Source: Orientallactaga sibirica
Lineage: Eukaryota; Chordata; Mammalia; Rodentia; Dipodidae
NCBI GenBank assembly: GCA_036365145.1
Contig: JAEOAD010001513.1
Coordinates: forward strand, 1-64,000
DNA length: 64,000 bases
Direction of reading: 5' to 3'
Under the pieces are notes generated by a model that had not been told where the DNA came from, did no database searches, and worked only from the letters and a program-made list of their open reading frames with translations. The position numbers and the translations under genes are program-made. This document shows positions 12,086 through 23,540 of this stretch, one piece after another; position 1 is the stretch's first letter, and the number at the start of each line of letters is the position of its first letter.

Positions 12086-13250
12086 GAGAAAACAAACATC
12101 TTCATTGCCTGAACATTGTACTGTGTGAAATAAGCTAATTCGGTTCTAGGAATCACTTGCTTTCCTACAAAGAAGGTTGAGTGCAGCAAGTTCAAACTTT
12201 CCTAGTTTGTGTAATCTAACAAGATGTACAAGTTAGTAGATTCGCCTCATTTCTAAAGTAGTTTCTTGAGAAAACAAACATCTTCATTGCCGAACATTGT
12301 ACTGTGTGAAATAAGCTAATTCGGTTCTAGGAATCACTTGCTTTCCTACAAAGAAGGTTGAGTGCAGCAAGTTCAAACTTTCCTAGTTTGTGTAATCTAA
12401 CAAGATGTACAAGTTAGTAGATCTGCCTCATTTCTAAAGTAGTTTCTTGAGAAAACAAACATCTTCATTGCCGAACATTGTACTGTGTGAAATAAGCTAA
12501 TTCGGTTCTAGGAATCACTTGCTTTCCTACAAAGAAGGTTGAGTGCAGCAAGTTCAAACTTTCCTAGTTTGTGTAATCTAACAAGATGTACAAGTTAGTA
12601 GATTCGCCTCATTTCTAAAGTAGTTTTTTGAGAAAACAAACATCTTCATTGCCTAACATTGTACTGTGTGAAATAAGCTAATTCAGTTCTAGGAATCACT
12701 TGCTTTCCTACAAAGAAGGTTGAGTGCAGCAAGTTCAAACTTTCCTAGTTTGTGTAATCTAACAAGATGTACAAGTTAGTAGATTCGCCTCATTTCTAAA
12801 GTAGTTTCTTGAGAAAACAAACATCTTCATTGCCTAACATTGTACTGTGTGAAATAAGCTAATTCGGTTCTAGGAATCACTTGCTTTCCTACAAAGAAGG
12901 TTGAGTGCAGCAAGTTCAAACTTTCCTAGTTTGTAATCTAACAAGATGTACAAGTTAGTAGATTCGCCTCATTTCTAAAGTAGTTTCTTGAGAAAACAAA
13001 CATCTTCATTGCCGAACATTGTACTGTGTGAAATAAGCTAATTCGGTTCTAGGAATCACTTGCTTTCCTACAAAGAAGTTTGAGTGCAGCAAGTTCAAAC
13101 TTTCCTAGTTTGTGTAATCTAACAAGAGATACAAGTTAGTAGATTCGTCTCATTTCTAAAGTAGTTTCTTGAGAAAACAAACATCTTCATTACTGAACAT
13201 TGTACTGTGTGAAATAAGCTAATTCGTTTCTAGGAATCACTTGCTTTCCT
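12080..13250 (+). repeat. Small island of core-type monomers
   Basis: Six to seven consecutive monomers carry the core haplotype: AGTTTCTTGAGAAAAC, ATTGCC(G/T)AACATTG, AAGCTAATTC, CACTTGCTTTCC, CAAAGAAGG, CTAGTTTGTG and GATGTACAAG. They differ from each other at only a few positions, whereas monomers on either side are mixed S1/S2/S3. The island lies about 8.4 kb before the main core. Confidence 0.9.
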
Positions 13251-16200
13251 ACAAAGATGGTTGAGTTTAGCAAGTTCAAACTTTCCTTGTTAATGTAATC
13301 TAAAAAGATGTACAAGTTAGTAGATTCGCCTCATTTCTAAAGTAGTTTGTTGAGAAAACAAACATCTTCATTGCCAAACATTGTACTGTGTGAAATAAGC
13401 TAATTCGGTTCTAGGAATCAGTTTCATTCCGACGAAGAAGGTTGAGTGCAGCAATTTCAAACTTTCCTAGTATGTTTAATCTAACAAGTTGTACAAGTTA
13501 GTAGATTCGCCTCATTTCTAAAGTAGTTTCTTTAGAAAACATACATCTTCAGTACTGAACACTGTACTGTGTGAAATAAGTTAATTCGGATCTAGTAATC
13601 AATTGCTTTCCTACAAAGAAGGTTGAGTGCAGCTAGTTCAAACTTTCCTAGTTTGTGTAATCTAACAAGATGTACAAGTTAGTAGATTCACTTCATTTCC
13701 AAAGTAGTTTCTTAGAAAACAAACATCTTCTTTGCCAAACATTGTAGTGTGTGAAATAAGCTGGTACGGTTCTAGGAATCAATTGCTTTCCTACGAAGAA
13801 GGTTGAGTGCAGCATGTTCAAACTTTCCTAGTTTGTGTAATCTAACAAGATGTACAAGTTAGCAGATTCGCCTCATTTCCAAAGTAGTTTCTTGAGAAAA
13901 CAAACATCTTCTTTGCCGAACATTGTAATGTGTGAAATAAGCTAATTCGGTTCTAGGAATCACTTGCTTTTCCTACAAAGAAGTTCAGTGTAGCAAGTTC
14001 AAACTTTCCTAGTTTGTGTAATCTAACAAGATATAAAAGTTAGTAGATTCGCCTCATTTCTAGTTTCTTTAGAACACAAACGTCTTCAGTACCGAACACT
14101 GTACTGTGTGAAATAAGTTAATTCGGTTCTAGGAGTCAGTTTCCTTCCTACGAAGAAGGGTGAGTGCAGCAAATTGAAACTTTCCTAGTTTGTGTAGTCT
14201 AACAAGATGTCCAAGTTAGTCGATAGGCCTCATTTTTAAAGTAGTTTGTTGAGAAAACAAACATCTTCATTTCCCTACATTGTACTGTGTGAATTAAGCT
14301 AATTCGTTTCTAGGAATAAGTTGCTTTCCTACAAAGAAGGTTGTGTGTAGCAAGTTCAAACTTTCCGTGTTAATGTAATCTAAGAAGATATCCAAGTTAG
14401 TAGATTTGCCTCATTTGTAAAGTAGTTTGTTGAGAAAACAAACATCTTCATTGCTGAACATTGTACTGCGTGAAATAAGCTAGTTCGGTTCTCGGAATCA
14501 GTTTCCTTTCTACGAAGATGGTTCAGTTTAGCAAGTTCAAACTTTCCTTGTTAATGTAATCTAAGAAGATGTCCAAGTTAGTAGATTCGTCTCATGTGTA
14601 AAGGAGTTTGTTGAGAAAACAAACATCTTCATTGCCGAACATTGTACTGTGTGAAATAAGCTAATTAGTTTCTAGGAATCAGTTGCTTTCCTACAAAGAA
14701 GGTTGAGTGCAGCAATTTAAACTTTCCTTGTTAATGTAATCTAAAAAGATGTACAACTTAGTAGATTCGCCTCATTTCTAAAGTAGTTTGTTTAGAAAAC
14801 AAACATCTTCATTACCGAACAGTGTACTATGTGAAATAAGCTGGTTCGGTTCAGGAATCAGTTGCTTTCCTACGAAGAAGGTTGAGTGCAGCAAGTTGAA
14901 ACTTTCCTAGTTTATATAATCTAACAAGATGTCCAAGTTAGTAGATACACCTCATTTGTAAAGTAGTTTCTTGAGAAAACAAACATCTTCATTGCCGAAC
15001 ATTGTACTGTGTGAAATGAGCTAATTCGGTTCTAGGAATCAGTTTCCTTTCTACGAAGATGGTTGAGTTTAGCAAGTTCACACTTTCCTTCTTAATGTAA
15101 TCTAAAAAGATGTCCAAGTCAGTAGATTCGCCTCATTTGTAAAGTAGTTTGTTGAGAAAAAAAACATCTTCATTGCCCTACATTGTACTGTGTGAAATAA
15201 GCTAATTCGGTTCTAGGAATAAGTTGCTTTCCTGCAAAGAAGGTTTAGTGTAGCAAGTTCAAACTTTCCTTGTTAATGTAATCTAAGAAGATATCCAAGT
15301 TAGTAGATTCGCTTCACTTCCAAAGTAGTTTGCTTAGTAAACTAACATCTTCATTCCCGAACATTGTAATGTGTGAAATAAGCTGGTTCGGTTCAGGAAT
15401 CGGTTGCCTTCCTACGAAGAAAGTTGAGTGCAGCAAGTTCAAACTTTTCTAGTTTGTGTAATCTAACAGGATGTACAAGTTAGTAGATTCGCCTCATTTC
15501 TAGTTTCTTTACAAAACAAACATCTTCAGTATCGAACACTGCACGGTGTGAAATAAGTTAATTCGGGTCTAGGAATCAGTTTCATTTCTGCGAAGATGGT
15601 TGAGTTTAGCAAGGTCATACTTTCCTTGTTAATGTAATCTAAAAAGATGTCCAAGTTAGTAGATTCGCCTCATTTCTAAAGTAGTTTCTTTAGATAAACA
15701 AACATCTTCAGTACCGAACACTGTACTGTGGGAAATAAGTTCATTCGGTTCTAGGAATCAGTTTCCTTTCTACGAAGATGGTTGAGTTTAGCAAGGTCAA
15801 ACTTTCCTTCTTAATGTAATCTAAAAAGATGTCCAAGTTAGTAGGTTCGCCTCATTAGTAAAGTAGTATCTTGAGAAAACATACCTCTTCATTGCCAAAC
15901 ATTGTACTGTGTGAAATAAGCTAATTCGGTTCTAGGAATCAGTTGCTTTCCTACAAAGAAGGTTGAGTGCAGCAAGTTCAAACTTTCCATGTTAATGTAA
16001 TCTAAAAAGATGCACAACTTAGTAGAATCGCCTCATTTCTAACGTAGTTTGTTTAGAAAACAAACATCTTCAGTACCGAACACTGTACTATGTGAAATGA
16101 GCTAGTTATGTTCTAGGAATCCCTTCCTTTCCTACGAAGGAGGTTGAGTGCAGCAAGTTCAAACTTTCCTCGTTTGTGTAATCTAACAAGATGTAGAAGT

Positions 16201-17506
16201 TAGTAGTTTTGCCTCATTTCTAAAGTAGTTTCTTTAGAAAACAAACATCTTCAGTACTGAACACTGTACTGTGTGAAATAAGTTAATTCGGTTCTAGGAA
16301 TCAGTTTCATTTCTACTAAGATGGTTGAGTTTAGCAAGGTCAAACTTTTCTTGTTAATGTTATCTAAAAAGATGTCCAAATTAGTAGATTCGCCTCATTT
16401 CTAAAGTAGTTTCTTTAGAAAACAACCATCTTCAGTACCGAACAGTGTACTGTGTTAAATAAGTTAATTCGGTTCTAGGAATCAGTTTCCTTTCTACGAA
16501 GATGGTTGAGTTTAGCAAGGTCAAACTTTCCTTATTAATGTAATCTAAAAAGATGTCCCAGTTAGTAGGTTCGCCTCATTTGTAAAGTAGTTTCTTGAGA
16601 AAACAACCATCTTCATCGCCGAACATTGTACTATGTGAAATAAGCTAATTCGGTTCTAGGAATCAGTTTCCTTTCTACGAAAATGGTTGAGTTTAGCAAG
16701 TTCAAACTTCCCTTGTTAATGTAATCTAAAAAGATGTCCAAGTTAGTAGATTCGCCTCATTTTTAAATTATTTTGTTGTTGAAACAAACATCTTCATTCC
16801 CGAACATTGTACTGTGAGTAATAAGCTAATTCGGTTCTAGTAATCAGTTGATTTCCTACAAAGAAGGTTGAGTGCAGCAAGGTCAAACTTTCGTTTAAAT
16901 GTATTCTAAAAAGATGCACAACTTAGTAGATTTACCTCATTTCTAAAGGAGTTTGGTGAGAAAACAAACATCTTCATTACCAAACACTGTACTATGTGAA
17001 ATAAACTAGTTCGGTTCTCGGAATCACTTGCTTTCCTACGAAGAAGGTTGAGTGCAGCAAGTTCAAACTTTCCTAGTTTGTGTAATCTAACAAGATGTAC
17101 AAATTCGTATATTCTTCTCATTTCTAATGTAGTTTCTTTAGAAAACAAACATCTTCAGTACCGAACACTGTACTGTGTGAAATAAGTTAATTCGGTTCTA
17201 TGAATCAGTTTCCTTCCTGCGAGGAAGGTTGAGTGCAGCAAGTTTGAACTTTCCTAGTTTGTGTAATCTAACAAGATGTACAAGTTAGTAGATTTGCCTC
17301 ATTTCTAAAGTAGTTTCTTTAGAAAACAAACATCTTCAGTACTGAACACTGTACTGTGTGAAATAAGCTAGTTCAGTTCTAGTAATCAGTTGCTTTCCTA
17401 CAAAGAAAGTTGAGTGCAGCAAGTTCAAACTTTCCCTGTTAATGTATTCTAAAAAGATGTACAACTTAGTAGATTCGCCTCATTTCTAAAGGAGTTTGGT
17501 TAGAAA
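13251..17506 (+). repeat. Left intermediate satellite layer, continued
   Basis: Diverged S1, S2 and S3 monomers alternate again, with frequent S1 (CAGTACCGAAC, GAAGATGGTTGAGTTTAG). The last monomer is split by the L1 insertion: its GAAAACAAACATCTTCATT end is the target site duplication, and the monomer resumes with ACCGAACAATG after the insertion. No other foreign sequence is visible. Confidence 0.92.
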
Positions 17507-17521
17507 ACAAACATCTTCATT
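17507..17521. repeat. Target site duplication, left copy (15 bp)
   Basis: ACAAACATCTTCATT at the left edge of the L1 insertion is repeated exactly at 19,535-19,549 on the right. Removing the insertion plus one copy restores an uninterrupted satellite monomer. A direct repeat of this length is typical of LINE-1 target-primed reverse transcription. Confidence 0.93.
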
Positions 17522-17557
17522 TTTTAATTTTTTTATTTTTTATTTTTTATTTTTTTT
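17522..17557 (-). repeat. A-rich tail of the L1 insertion (plus strand T-rich)
   Basis: An uninterrupted T-rich tract with TTTTTTA/TATTTTTTAT spacing directly abuts the left target site duplication. On the minus strand it is an A-rich terminal tail, marking the 3' end of the retrotransposed RNA. Confidence 0.9.
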
Positions 17558-18108
17558 GCGTGAGTCAGAAAATATTTTATCCAGAACTCAAGTTATCATG
17601 AACACTTTTAAAATCACATATAAAAGCCACATTAGTAAGTAAGCCAGCACTTTCATAAATTGACAACTGCTATACATGCACAATAAGGCCTCTGTCATAA
17701 AATTACAGTGAGGTGATAGTGTGTCTTAATGAAATTTGGTGACCAATTGGCATACAAATTAAGAATTATGCAATAAAAGTCCTTTTTGTTTGTTTCCTTC
17801 TAGTCAGCTAAACTTATAGATTCACTGTGAACAGCAAGACATCTTGGTGTCTGTGTTACAAAGTCCATTTTAACCATTTGGTCATATTCAGTGTATGGTA
17901 AACATAGATAAAATATACAAATCTGAAGCCAGGCATGGTGGAACACACCTTTTTTTTTTTAAATAATAAAAAATTTGTAATTGTTGAATATAGGGGACAA
18001 ATAGTTGGTTGTATTTCAATTATCACTTAAGTTGTCCCTGACAAAAAGTGATCAGTCTTAAGCAAATATAATTTTCTTCGTATTATTTTTATATTGGGAT
18101 AGTGATTT
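17558..18108 (-). mobile_element. Probable 3'-transduced flank carried by the L1
   Basis: About 550 bp lies between the terminal A-rich tail and an internal A-rich block that looks like the L1's own 3' end. It is neither satellite nor recognisable L1. It contains a B1-like SINE fragment and an A/T run at about 17,950-17,975. Because one target site duplication encloses the whole insertion, the simplest reading is read-through past the L1 polyadenylation site at the source locus, followed by retrotransposition of the extended RNA. Alternatively it is an unusual L1 3' UTR extension. Confidence 0.6.
17928..17950 (+). mobile_element. B1-like SINE 5' fragment
   Basis: GCCAGGCATGGTGG followed by AACACACCT resembles the start of rodent B1 (7SL-derived) elements around the A box. 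Only about 23 bp is recognisable before the sequence turns into a T run, so this is a fragment. It supports a rodent origin, but on its own it is weak evidence. Confidence 0.5.
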
Positions 18109-18575
18109 TTTTAATATATATATATTTTTTATTTATATTATTTTGATTTTACATTCATAGTAAAGGATCCATTGTCCTCCTCCCTGTCCTCCCTCTTTCA
18201 AAGGGACCCTTGTCAATGGGGAATGTGGGTCAAGCCTCATTGTGAGGTTGGTTAAGAGTTCTGGGGTTTGCCCCAGTCTCTGTGCATAATGCCCCAACTA
18301 TGGCTCTAACAATCTTTCCACCCCCTCTTCAAAGAAGTTTCCCTGAGCCACATTGGGGTCATTTTAGTTCTGCTTCAGTGATGCGGTTTGGGAGCCTCTG
18401 TGTCTCTGGATCTCTGGCTTAGTTGGAGGTGGATGTTCTCTGTGTTTATCTCCTTGGCCTTTTGCTGGTGTCATGATCGCCATGAATACTGAACTCTTGC
18501 CCTTCCCCTGCGTTGTTCTATGGTTTCAGCTGGGGCCCTGGTGAGGTGTGGTTAGCTGATCCTCCCTTCAGGTTC
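18109..18575 (-). mobile_element. L1 3' UTR segment (minus strand) with polypurine tracts
   Basis: On the minus strand this segment is non-coding and contains G/A-rich tracts (complement of 18,173-18,199 and about 18,319-18,331), as mammalian L1 3' UTRs do. It ends in an A-rich block with ATAAATAAAA at about 18,109-18,146, a likely polyadenylation region. It ends at 18,570-18,577, where orientation flips to plus-strand ORF2. Family assignment rests on position and composition, not on a matched consensus. Confidence 0.75.
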
Positions 18576-19534
18576 GATGGAAAGGCAGAAGGCCTCGGAT
18601 ATCCAAGCTCATCCTCAGCAAAAGAAGCACCTCTGGAGGCATCACCATACCTGATCTAAAGTTATACTACAAAGCCATTGTAATAAAAACAATCTGGTAC
18701 TGGCACAAAAACATGAATATAGACCAATGGAACAGAATTGAAGACCCAGACTTTGGGTCAAGAAACTACAGCTACTTGATATTTGACAAAGGCCCTAGCA
18801 ATGTAGAATGGAAAAGGACAGCATCTTCAACAAATGGTGCTGGACAAACTGGACATCCATATTTAGGAAAATGAAACTCGACCTACACATCTCTCCATGC
18901 ACAAAAATTCAGTCCAAATGGATCAAAGACCTTAATATAAAACCAGAAACTATGCTGCTACTGGAAGCAAAATAGGAGGAACCTTCCACAATATAGGAGT
19001 GGGAAAAGATTTCCTGAACAAAACCCCAACAGCTCAGGGAATCAAACAATCACTCAACCACTGGGATCACATGAAGCAAAAAAGCTTTTTCACTGACAAA
19101 AATACTATAACCAAAGCCAGCAGATTACCTACAGAATGGGAGAAAATTTTCCTCAGCTATACAACTGACAGAGGCCTGATTTCTAGAATCTACAAAGAAC
19201 TCCAAAACCTAAAAAACAAATCATCAAACAATCCACTCACAAAGTGGGGCAGAGAACTGCAAAGGGAGTTCTCAGAGGAAGAAATACAAATAGCAAATGC
19301 ACATTTAAGAAAATGTTCAACATCCCTAATCATCAGGGAAATGCAAATTAAAACAACTATGAGATTCCACCTTACCCCAGTAAGGATGGCTAGTATTAAA
19401 AAAAATAATGAAAATAAATGCTGGCGAGGATGTGGAGAAATAGGAACAACCTTTCACTGCTGGTGGGAATGTAAAATGGTTCAACCACTATGGAAAGCTA
19501 TATGGAGGCTCCTGAAAAGGATGACCATAGACCT
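18576..19534 (+). pseudogene. L1 ORF2 C-terminal fragment, frameshifted
   Basis: Plus-strand remnant of the L1 ORF2 protein (endonuclease/reverse transcriptase), covering roughly the last quarter of ORF2 but lacking its extreme C-terminus. It begins at a WKGRRPR-like stretch (18,578) and continues through [16 protein letters not shown] and [16 protein letters not shown], all typical of ORF2 downstream of the RT domain. One frameshift lies near 18,811-18,816 and another with a stop near 18,970-18,975. From 18,999 the frame is open to the insertion edge. The Cys-rich C-terminal motif CWRGCGEIGTTFHCWWEC (CX3CX7HX4C) is intact at 19,419-19,472. An ATG-initiated frame continuing into satellite to 19,580 is a fusion artefact and not a gene. 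Confidence 0.93.
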
Positions 19535-19549
19535 ACAAACATCTTCATT
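19535..19549. repeat. Target site duplication, right copy (15 bp)
   Basis: ACAAACATCTTCATT is identical to 17,507-17,521. The satellite monomer continues directly with ACCGAACAATG. Confidence 0.93.
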
Positions 19550-21689
19550 ACCGAACAATGTACGATATGAAATAAGCTAGTTCGGTTCTAGGAATCACTT
19601 GCTTTCCTATGAAGAAGGTTGTGTGCAGCAAGTTCAAACTTTCCTAGCTTGTGTAATCTAACAAGAAGTCCAAGTTAGTAGATTCGCCTCATTTCTAAAG
19701 TAGTTTCTTTAGAAAAGAAATATCTTCATTACCGAACACTGTACTGTGTGAAATAAGTTAATTCCGTTCTAGGAATCAGTTTCATTTCTACCAAGATGGT
19801 TGAGTTTAGCAAGGTCAACCTTTCATTGTGAATGTAATAAAAAGATGTCCAAGTTAGTAGATTCGCCTCATTTCTAAAGTAGTTTCTTTAGATAAACAAA
19901 CATCTTCAGTACCGAACACTGTACTGTGGGAAATAAGTTCATTCGGTTCTAGGAATCAGTTTCCTTTCTATGAAGATGGTTGAGTTTAGCAAGGTAAAAC
20001 TTTCATTCTTAATGTAATCTAAAAAGTTGTCCAAGTAAGTAGGTTCACCTCATTTGTAAAGTAGTATCTTGAGAAAACATACATCTTCATTGCCAAACAT
20101 TGTACTGTGTGAAATAAGCTAATTCGGTTCTAGGAATCAGTTGCTTTCCTACAAAGAAGGTTGAGTGCAGCAAGTTCAAACTTTCCTTGTTAATGTAATC
20201 TAAAAAGATGCACAACTTAGTAGATTCGCCTCATTTCTAAAGTAGTTTGTTTAGAAAACAAACATCTTCAGTACCGAACACTGTACTATGTGAAATGAGC
20301 TAGTTATGTTCTAGGAATCCCTTGCTTTCCTACAAAGGAGGTTGAGTGCAGCAAGTTCAAGCTTTCCTAGTTTGTGTAATCTACCAAGATGTACAAGTTA
20401 GTATATTCACCTCATTTCTAAAGTAGTTTCTTTGGAAAACAAACATCTTCAGTACTGAACACTGTACTGTGTGAAATAAGTTAATTCGGGTCTTGGAATC
20501 AGTTTCATTTCTATGAAGATGGTTGAGTTTAGCAAGGTCAAACTTTCCTTGTTAATGTTATCTAAATAGATGTCCAAGTTAGTAGATTAGCCTCATTTCT
20601 AAAGTAGTTTCTTTAGAAAACAAACATCTTCAGTACCGAACAGTGTACTGTGTTAAATAAGTTAATTCGGTTCTAGGAATCAGTTTCCTTTCTACGAAGA
20701 TGGTTGAGTTTAGCAAGGTCAAACTTTCCTTATTAATGTAATCTAAAAGGATGTCCAAGTTATTAGTTCGCATCATTTGTAAAGTAGTTTATTGAGAAAA
20801 CAACCATCTTCATCTCCGAACATTGTACTGTGTGAAATAAGCTAATTCGTTTCTAGGAATCAGTTTCCTTTCTACGAAAATGGTTGAGTTTAGCAAGTTC
20901 AAACTTCCCTTGTTAATGTAATCTAAAAAGATGTCCAAGTTAGTAGATTCGCCTCATTTCTAAAGTAGTTTCTCTAGATAAACAAACATCTTCAGTACCG
21001 AACATTGTACTCCGGGAAATAAGTTCATTCGGTTCTAGGAATCATTTTCCTTTCTACGAAGATGGTTGAGTTTAGCAAGGTCAAACTTTCATTCTTAATG
21101 TTATCTAAAAATTTGTCCAGGTAAGTAGGTTCGCCTCATTTGTAAAGTAGTATCTTGAGAAAACATACATCTTCATTGCCAAACATTGTACTGTGTGTAA
21201 TAAGCTAATTCGGTTCTAGTAATCAGTTGATTTCCTACAAAGAAGGTGGAGTGCAGCAATGTAAAACTTTCATTTAAATGTATTCTAAAAAGATGCACAA
21301 CTTAGTAGATTCGCCTCATTTCTAAAGGAGTTTGGATAGAAAACAAATATCTTCATTAAAGAACACTGTACTATGTGAAATAAACTAGTTCGGTTCTCGG
21401 AATCACTTGCTTTCCTACGAAGAAGGTTGAGTGCAGCAAGTTCAAACTTTCCTAGTTTGTGTAATCTAACAAGATGTACAAGTTAGTATATTCTTCTCAT
21501 TTCTAAAGTAGTTTCTTTAGAGAACAAACATCTTCATTACCGAACATTGTACTGTGTGAAATAAGCTAATTCGGTTCTATGAATCAGTTTGCTTTCCTAC
21601 AAGGAAGGTTGAGTGCAGCAAGTTCAAACTTTCGTAGTTTGTGTAATCTAACAAGATGTACAAGTTAGTAGATAAGCCTCATTTCTAAA
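19550..21689 (+). repeat. Left intermediate satellite layer after the L1
   Basis: Mixed S1/S2/S3 monomers resume in phase. Two blocks within the layer are close repeats of sequence before the L1: the run with AGATAAACAAACATC, GTACTGTGGGAAATAAG and AAGTAGTATCTTGAG occurs at about 15,690-15,900 and again at 19,890-20,080 and 20,970-21,160. This shows multi-monomer duplications of several kb. Monomer divergence falls toward 21,690, where core monomers begin. Confidence 0.9.
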
Positions 21690-23483
21690 GTAGTTTCTTG
21701 AGAAAACAAACATCTTCATTGCTGAACATTGTACTGTGTGAAATAAGCTAATTCGGTTCTAGGAATCACTTGCTTTCTACAAAGAAGGTTAAGTGCAGCA
21801 AGTTCAAACTTTCCTAGTTTGTGTAATCTAACAAGATGTACAAGTTAGTAGATTCACCTCATTTCTAAAGTAGTTTCTTGAGAAAACAAACATCTTCATT
21901 GCCGACATTGTACTGTGTGAAATAAGCTAATTCGGTTCTAGGAATCACTTGCTTTCCTACAAAGAAGGTTGAGTGCAGCAAGTTCAAACTTTCCTAGTTA
22001 GTGTAATCTAACAAGATGTACAAGTTAGTAGATTTGCATCATTTCTAAAGTAGTTTCTTGAGAAAACAAACATCTTCATTGCCGAACATTGTACCTTGTG
22101 AAATAAGCTAATTCGGTTCTAGGAATCACTTGCTTTCCTACAAAGAAGGTTGAGTGCAGCAAGTTCAAACTTTCCTAGTTTAATGTAATCTAAAAAGATG
22201 TACAAGTTAGTAGATTCGCCTCATTTCTAAAGTAGTTTCTTGAGAAAACAAACATCTTCATTGCCGAACATTGTACTGTGTGAAATAAGCTAATTCGGTT
22301 CTAGCAATCACTTGCTTTCCTACAAAGAAGGTTGAGTGCAGCAAGTTCAAACTTTCCTAGTTTGTGTAATCTAACAAGATGTACAAGTTAGTAGATTCGC
22401 CTCATTTCTAAAGTAGTTTCTTGAGAAAACAAACATCTTCATTACTGAACATTGTACTGTGTGAAATAAGCTAATTCGGTTCTAGGAATCAATTGCTTTT
22501 CTACAAAGAGAGGTTGAGTGCAGCAAGTTCAAACTTTCCTAGTTTGTGTAATCTAACAAGATGTACAAGTTAGTAGATTCGCCTCATTTCTAAAGTAGTT
22601 TCTTGAGAAAACAAACATCTTCATTGCCGAACATTGTACTGTGTGAAATAAGCTAATTCGGTTCTAGGAATCACTTTCTTTCCTACAAAGAAGGTTGAGT
22701 GCAGCAAGTTCAAACTTTCCTAGTTTGTGTAATCTAACAAGATGTACAAGTTAGTAGATTCGCCTCATTTCTAAAGTAGTTTCTTGAGAAAACAAACATC
22801 TTCATTGCGGACATTGTACTGTGTGAAATAAGCTAATTCGGTTCTAGGAATCCCTTGCTTTCCTACAAAGAAGGTTGAGTGCAGCAAGTTCAAACTTTCC
22901 TAGTTTGTGTAATCTAACAAGATGTACAAGTTAGTAGATTCGCCTCATTTCTAAAGTAGTTTCTTGAGAAAACAAACATCTTCATTGCCGAACATTGTAC
23001 TGTGTGAAATAAGCTAATTCGGTTCTAGGAATCACTTGCTTTTCTACAAAGAAGGTTGAGTGCAGCAAGTTCAAACTTTCCTAGTTTGTGTAATCTAACA
23101 AGATGTACAAGTTAGTAGATTCGCCTCATTTCTAAAGTAGTTTCTTGAGAAAACAAACATCTTCATTGCTGAACATTGTACTGTGTGAAATAAGCTAATT
23201 CGGTTCTAGGAATCACTTGCTTTTCTACAAAAAAGGTTGAGTGCAGCAAGTTCAAACTTTCCTAGTTTGTGTAATCTAACAAGATGTACAAGTTAGTAGA
23301 TTCGCCTCATTTCTAAAGTAGTTTCTTGAGAAAACAAACATCTTCATTGCCGAACATTGTACTGTGTGAAATAAGCTAATTCGGTTCTAGGAATCACTTG
23401 CTTTCCTACAAAGAAGGTTGAGTGCAGCAAGTTCAAACTTTCCTAGTTTGTGTAATCTAACAAGATGTACAAGTTAGTAGATT

Positions 23484-23540
23484 CGAATCAGGTGCTTTCC
23501 TCATTTCTAAAGTAGTTTCTTGAGTTCAAAAACAAACATC
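23484..23540 (+). repeat. Irregular monomer in the core with a small out-of-register duplication
   Basis: In one core monomer the ATTCGCCTCATTT block reads ATTCG, then AATCAGGTGCTTTCCT, then CATTT. A piece of the GGAATCA..TGCTTTCCT region is thus copied into the wrong place. A few bases on, TTCTTGAG is followed by an extra TTCAA. It is the only gross rearrangement I noticed inside the core. Confidence 0.75.

Larger units (their letters stand above)
17522..19534 (-). mobile_element. LINE-1 insertion, 5'-truncated with 5' inversion (twin priming)
   Basis: A 2,013-bp insertion flanked by a perfect 15-bp target site duplication. The A-rich tail lies at the left as T-rich plus-strand sequence, so the element is on the minus strand. 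The left part (to about 18,570) reads as L1 3' UTR plus extra 3' sequence on the minus strand. The right part (about 18,575-19,534) is ORF2 coding sequence on the plus strand. Opposite orientations inside one duplication are the hallmark of twin-primed L1 insertion. Part of ORF2 between the two segments is missing. The inverted segment meets the duplicated target at a short shared TAC/AC, consistent with microhomology priming. It is dead: it lacks the promoter, ORF1 and most of ORF2. Confidence 0.92.

Noticed and set aside
18999..19580. A 193-codon ORF as a complete gene
   Set aside because: It is the L1 ORF2 C-terminal fragment with an internal Met as start, and its last ~15 residues are satellite read-through.
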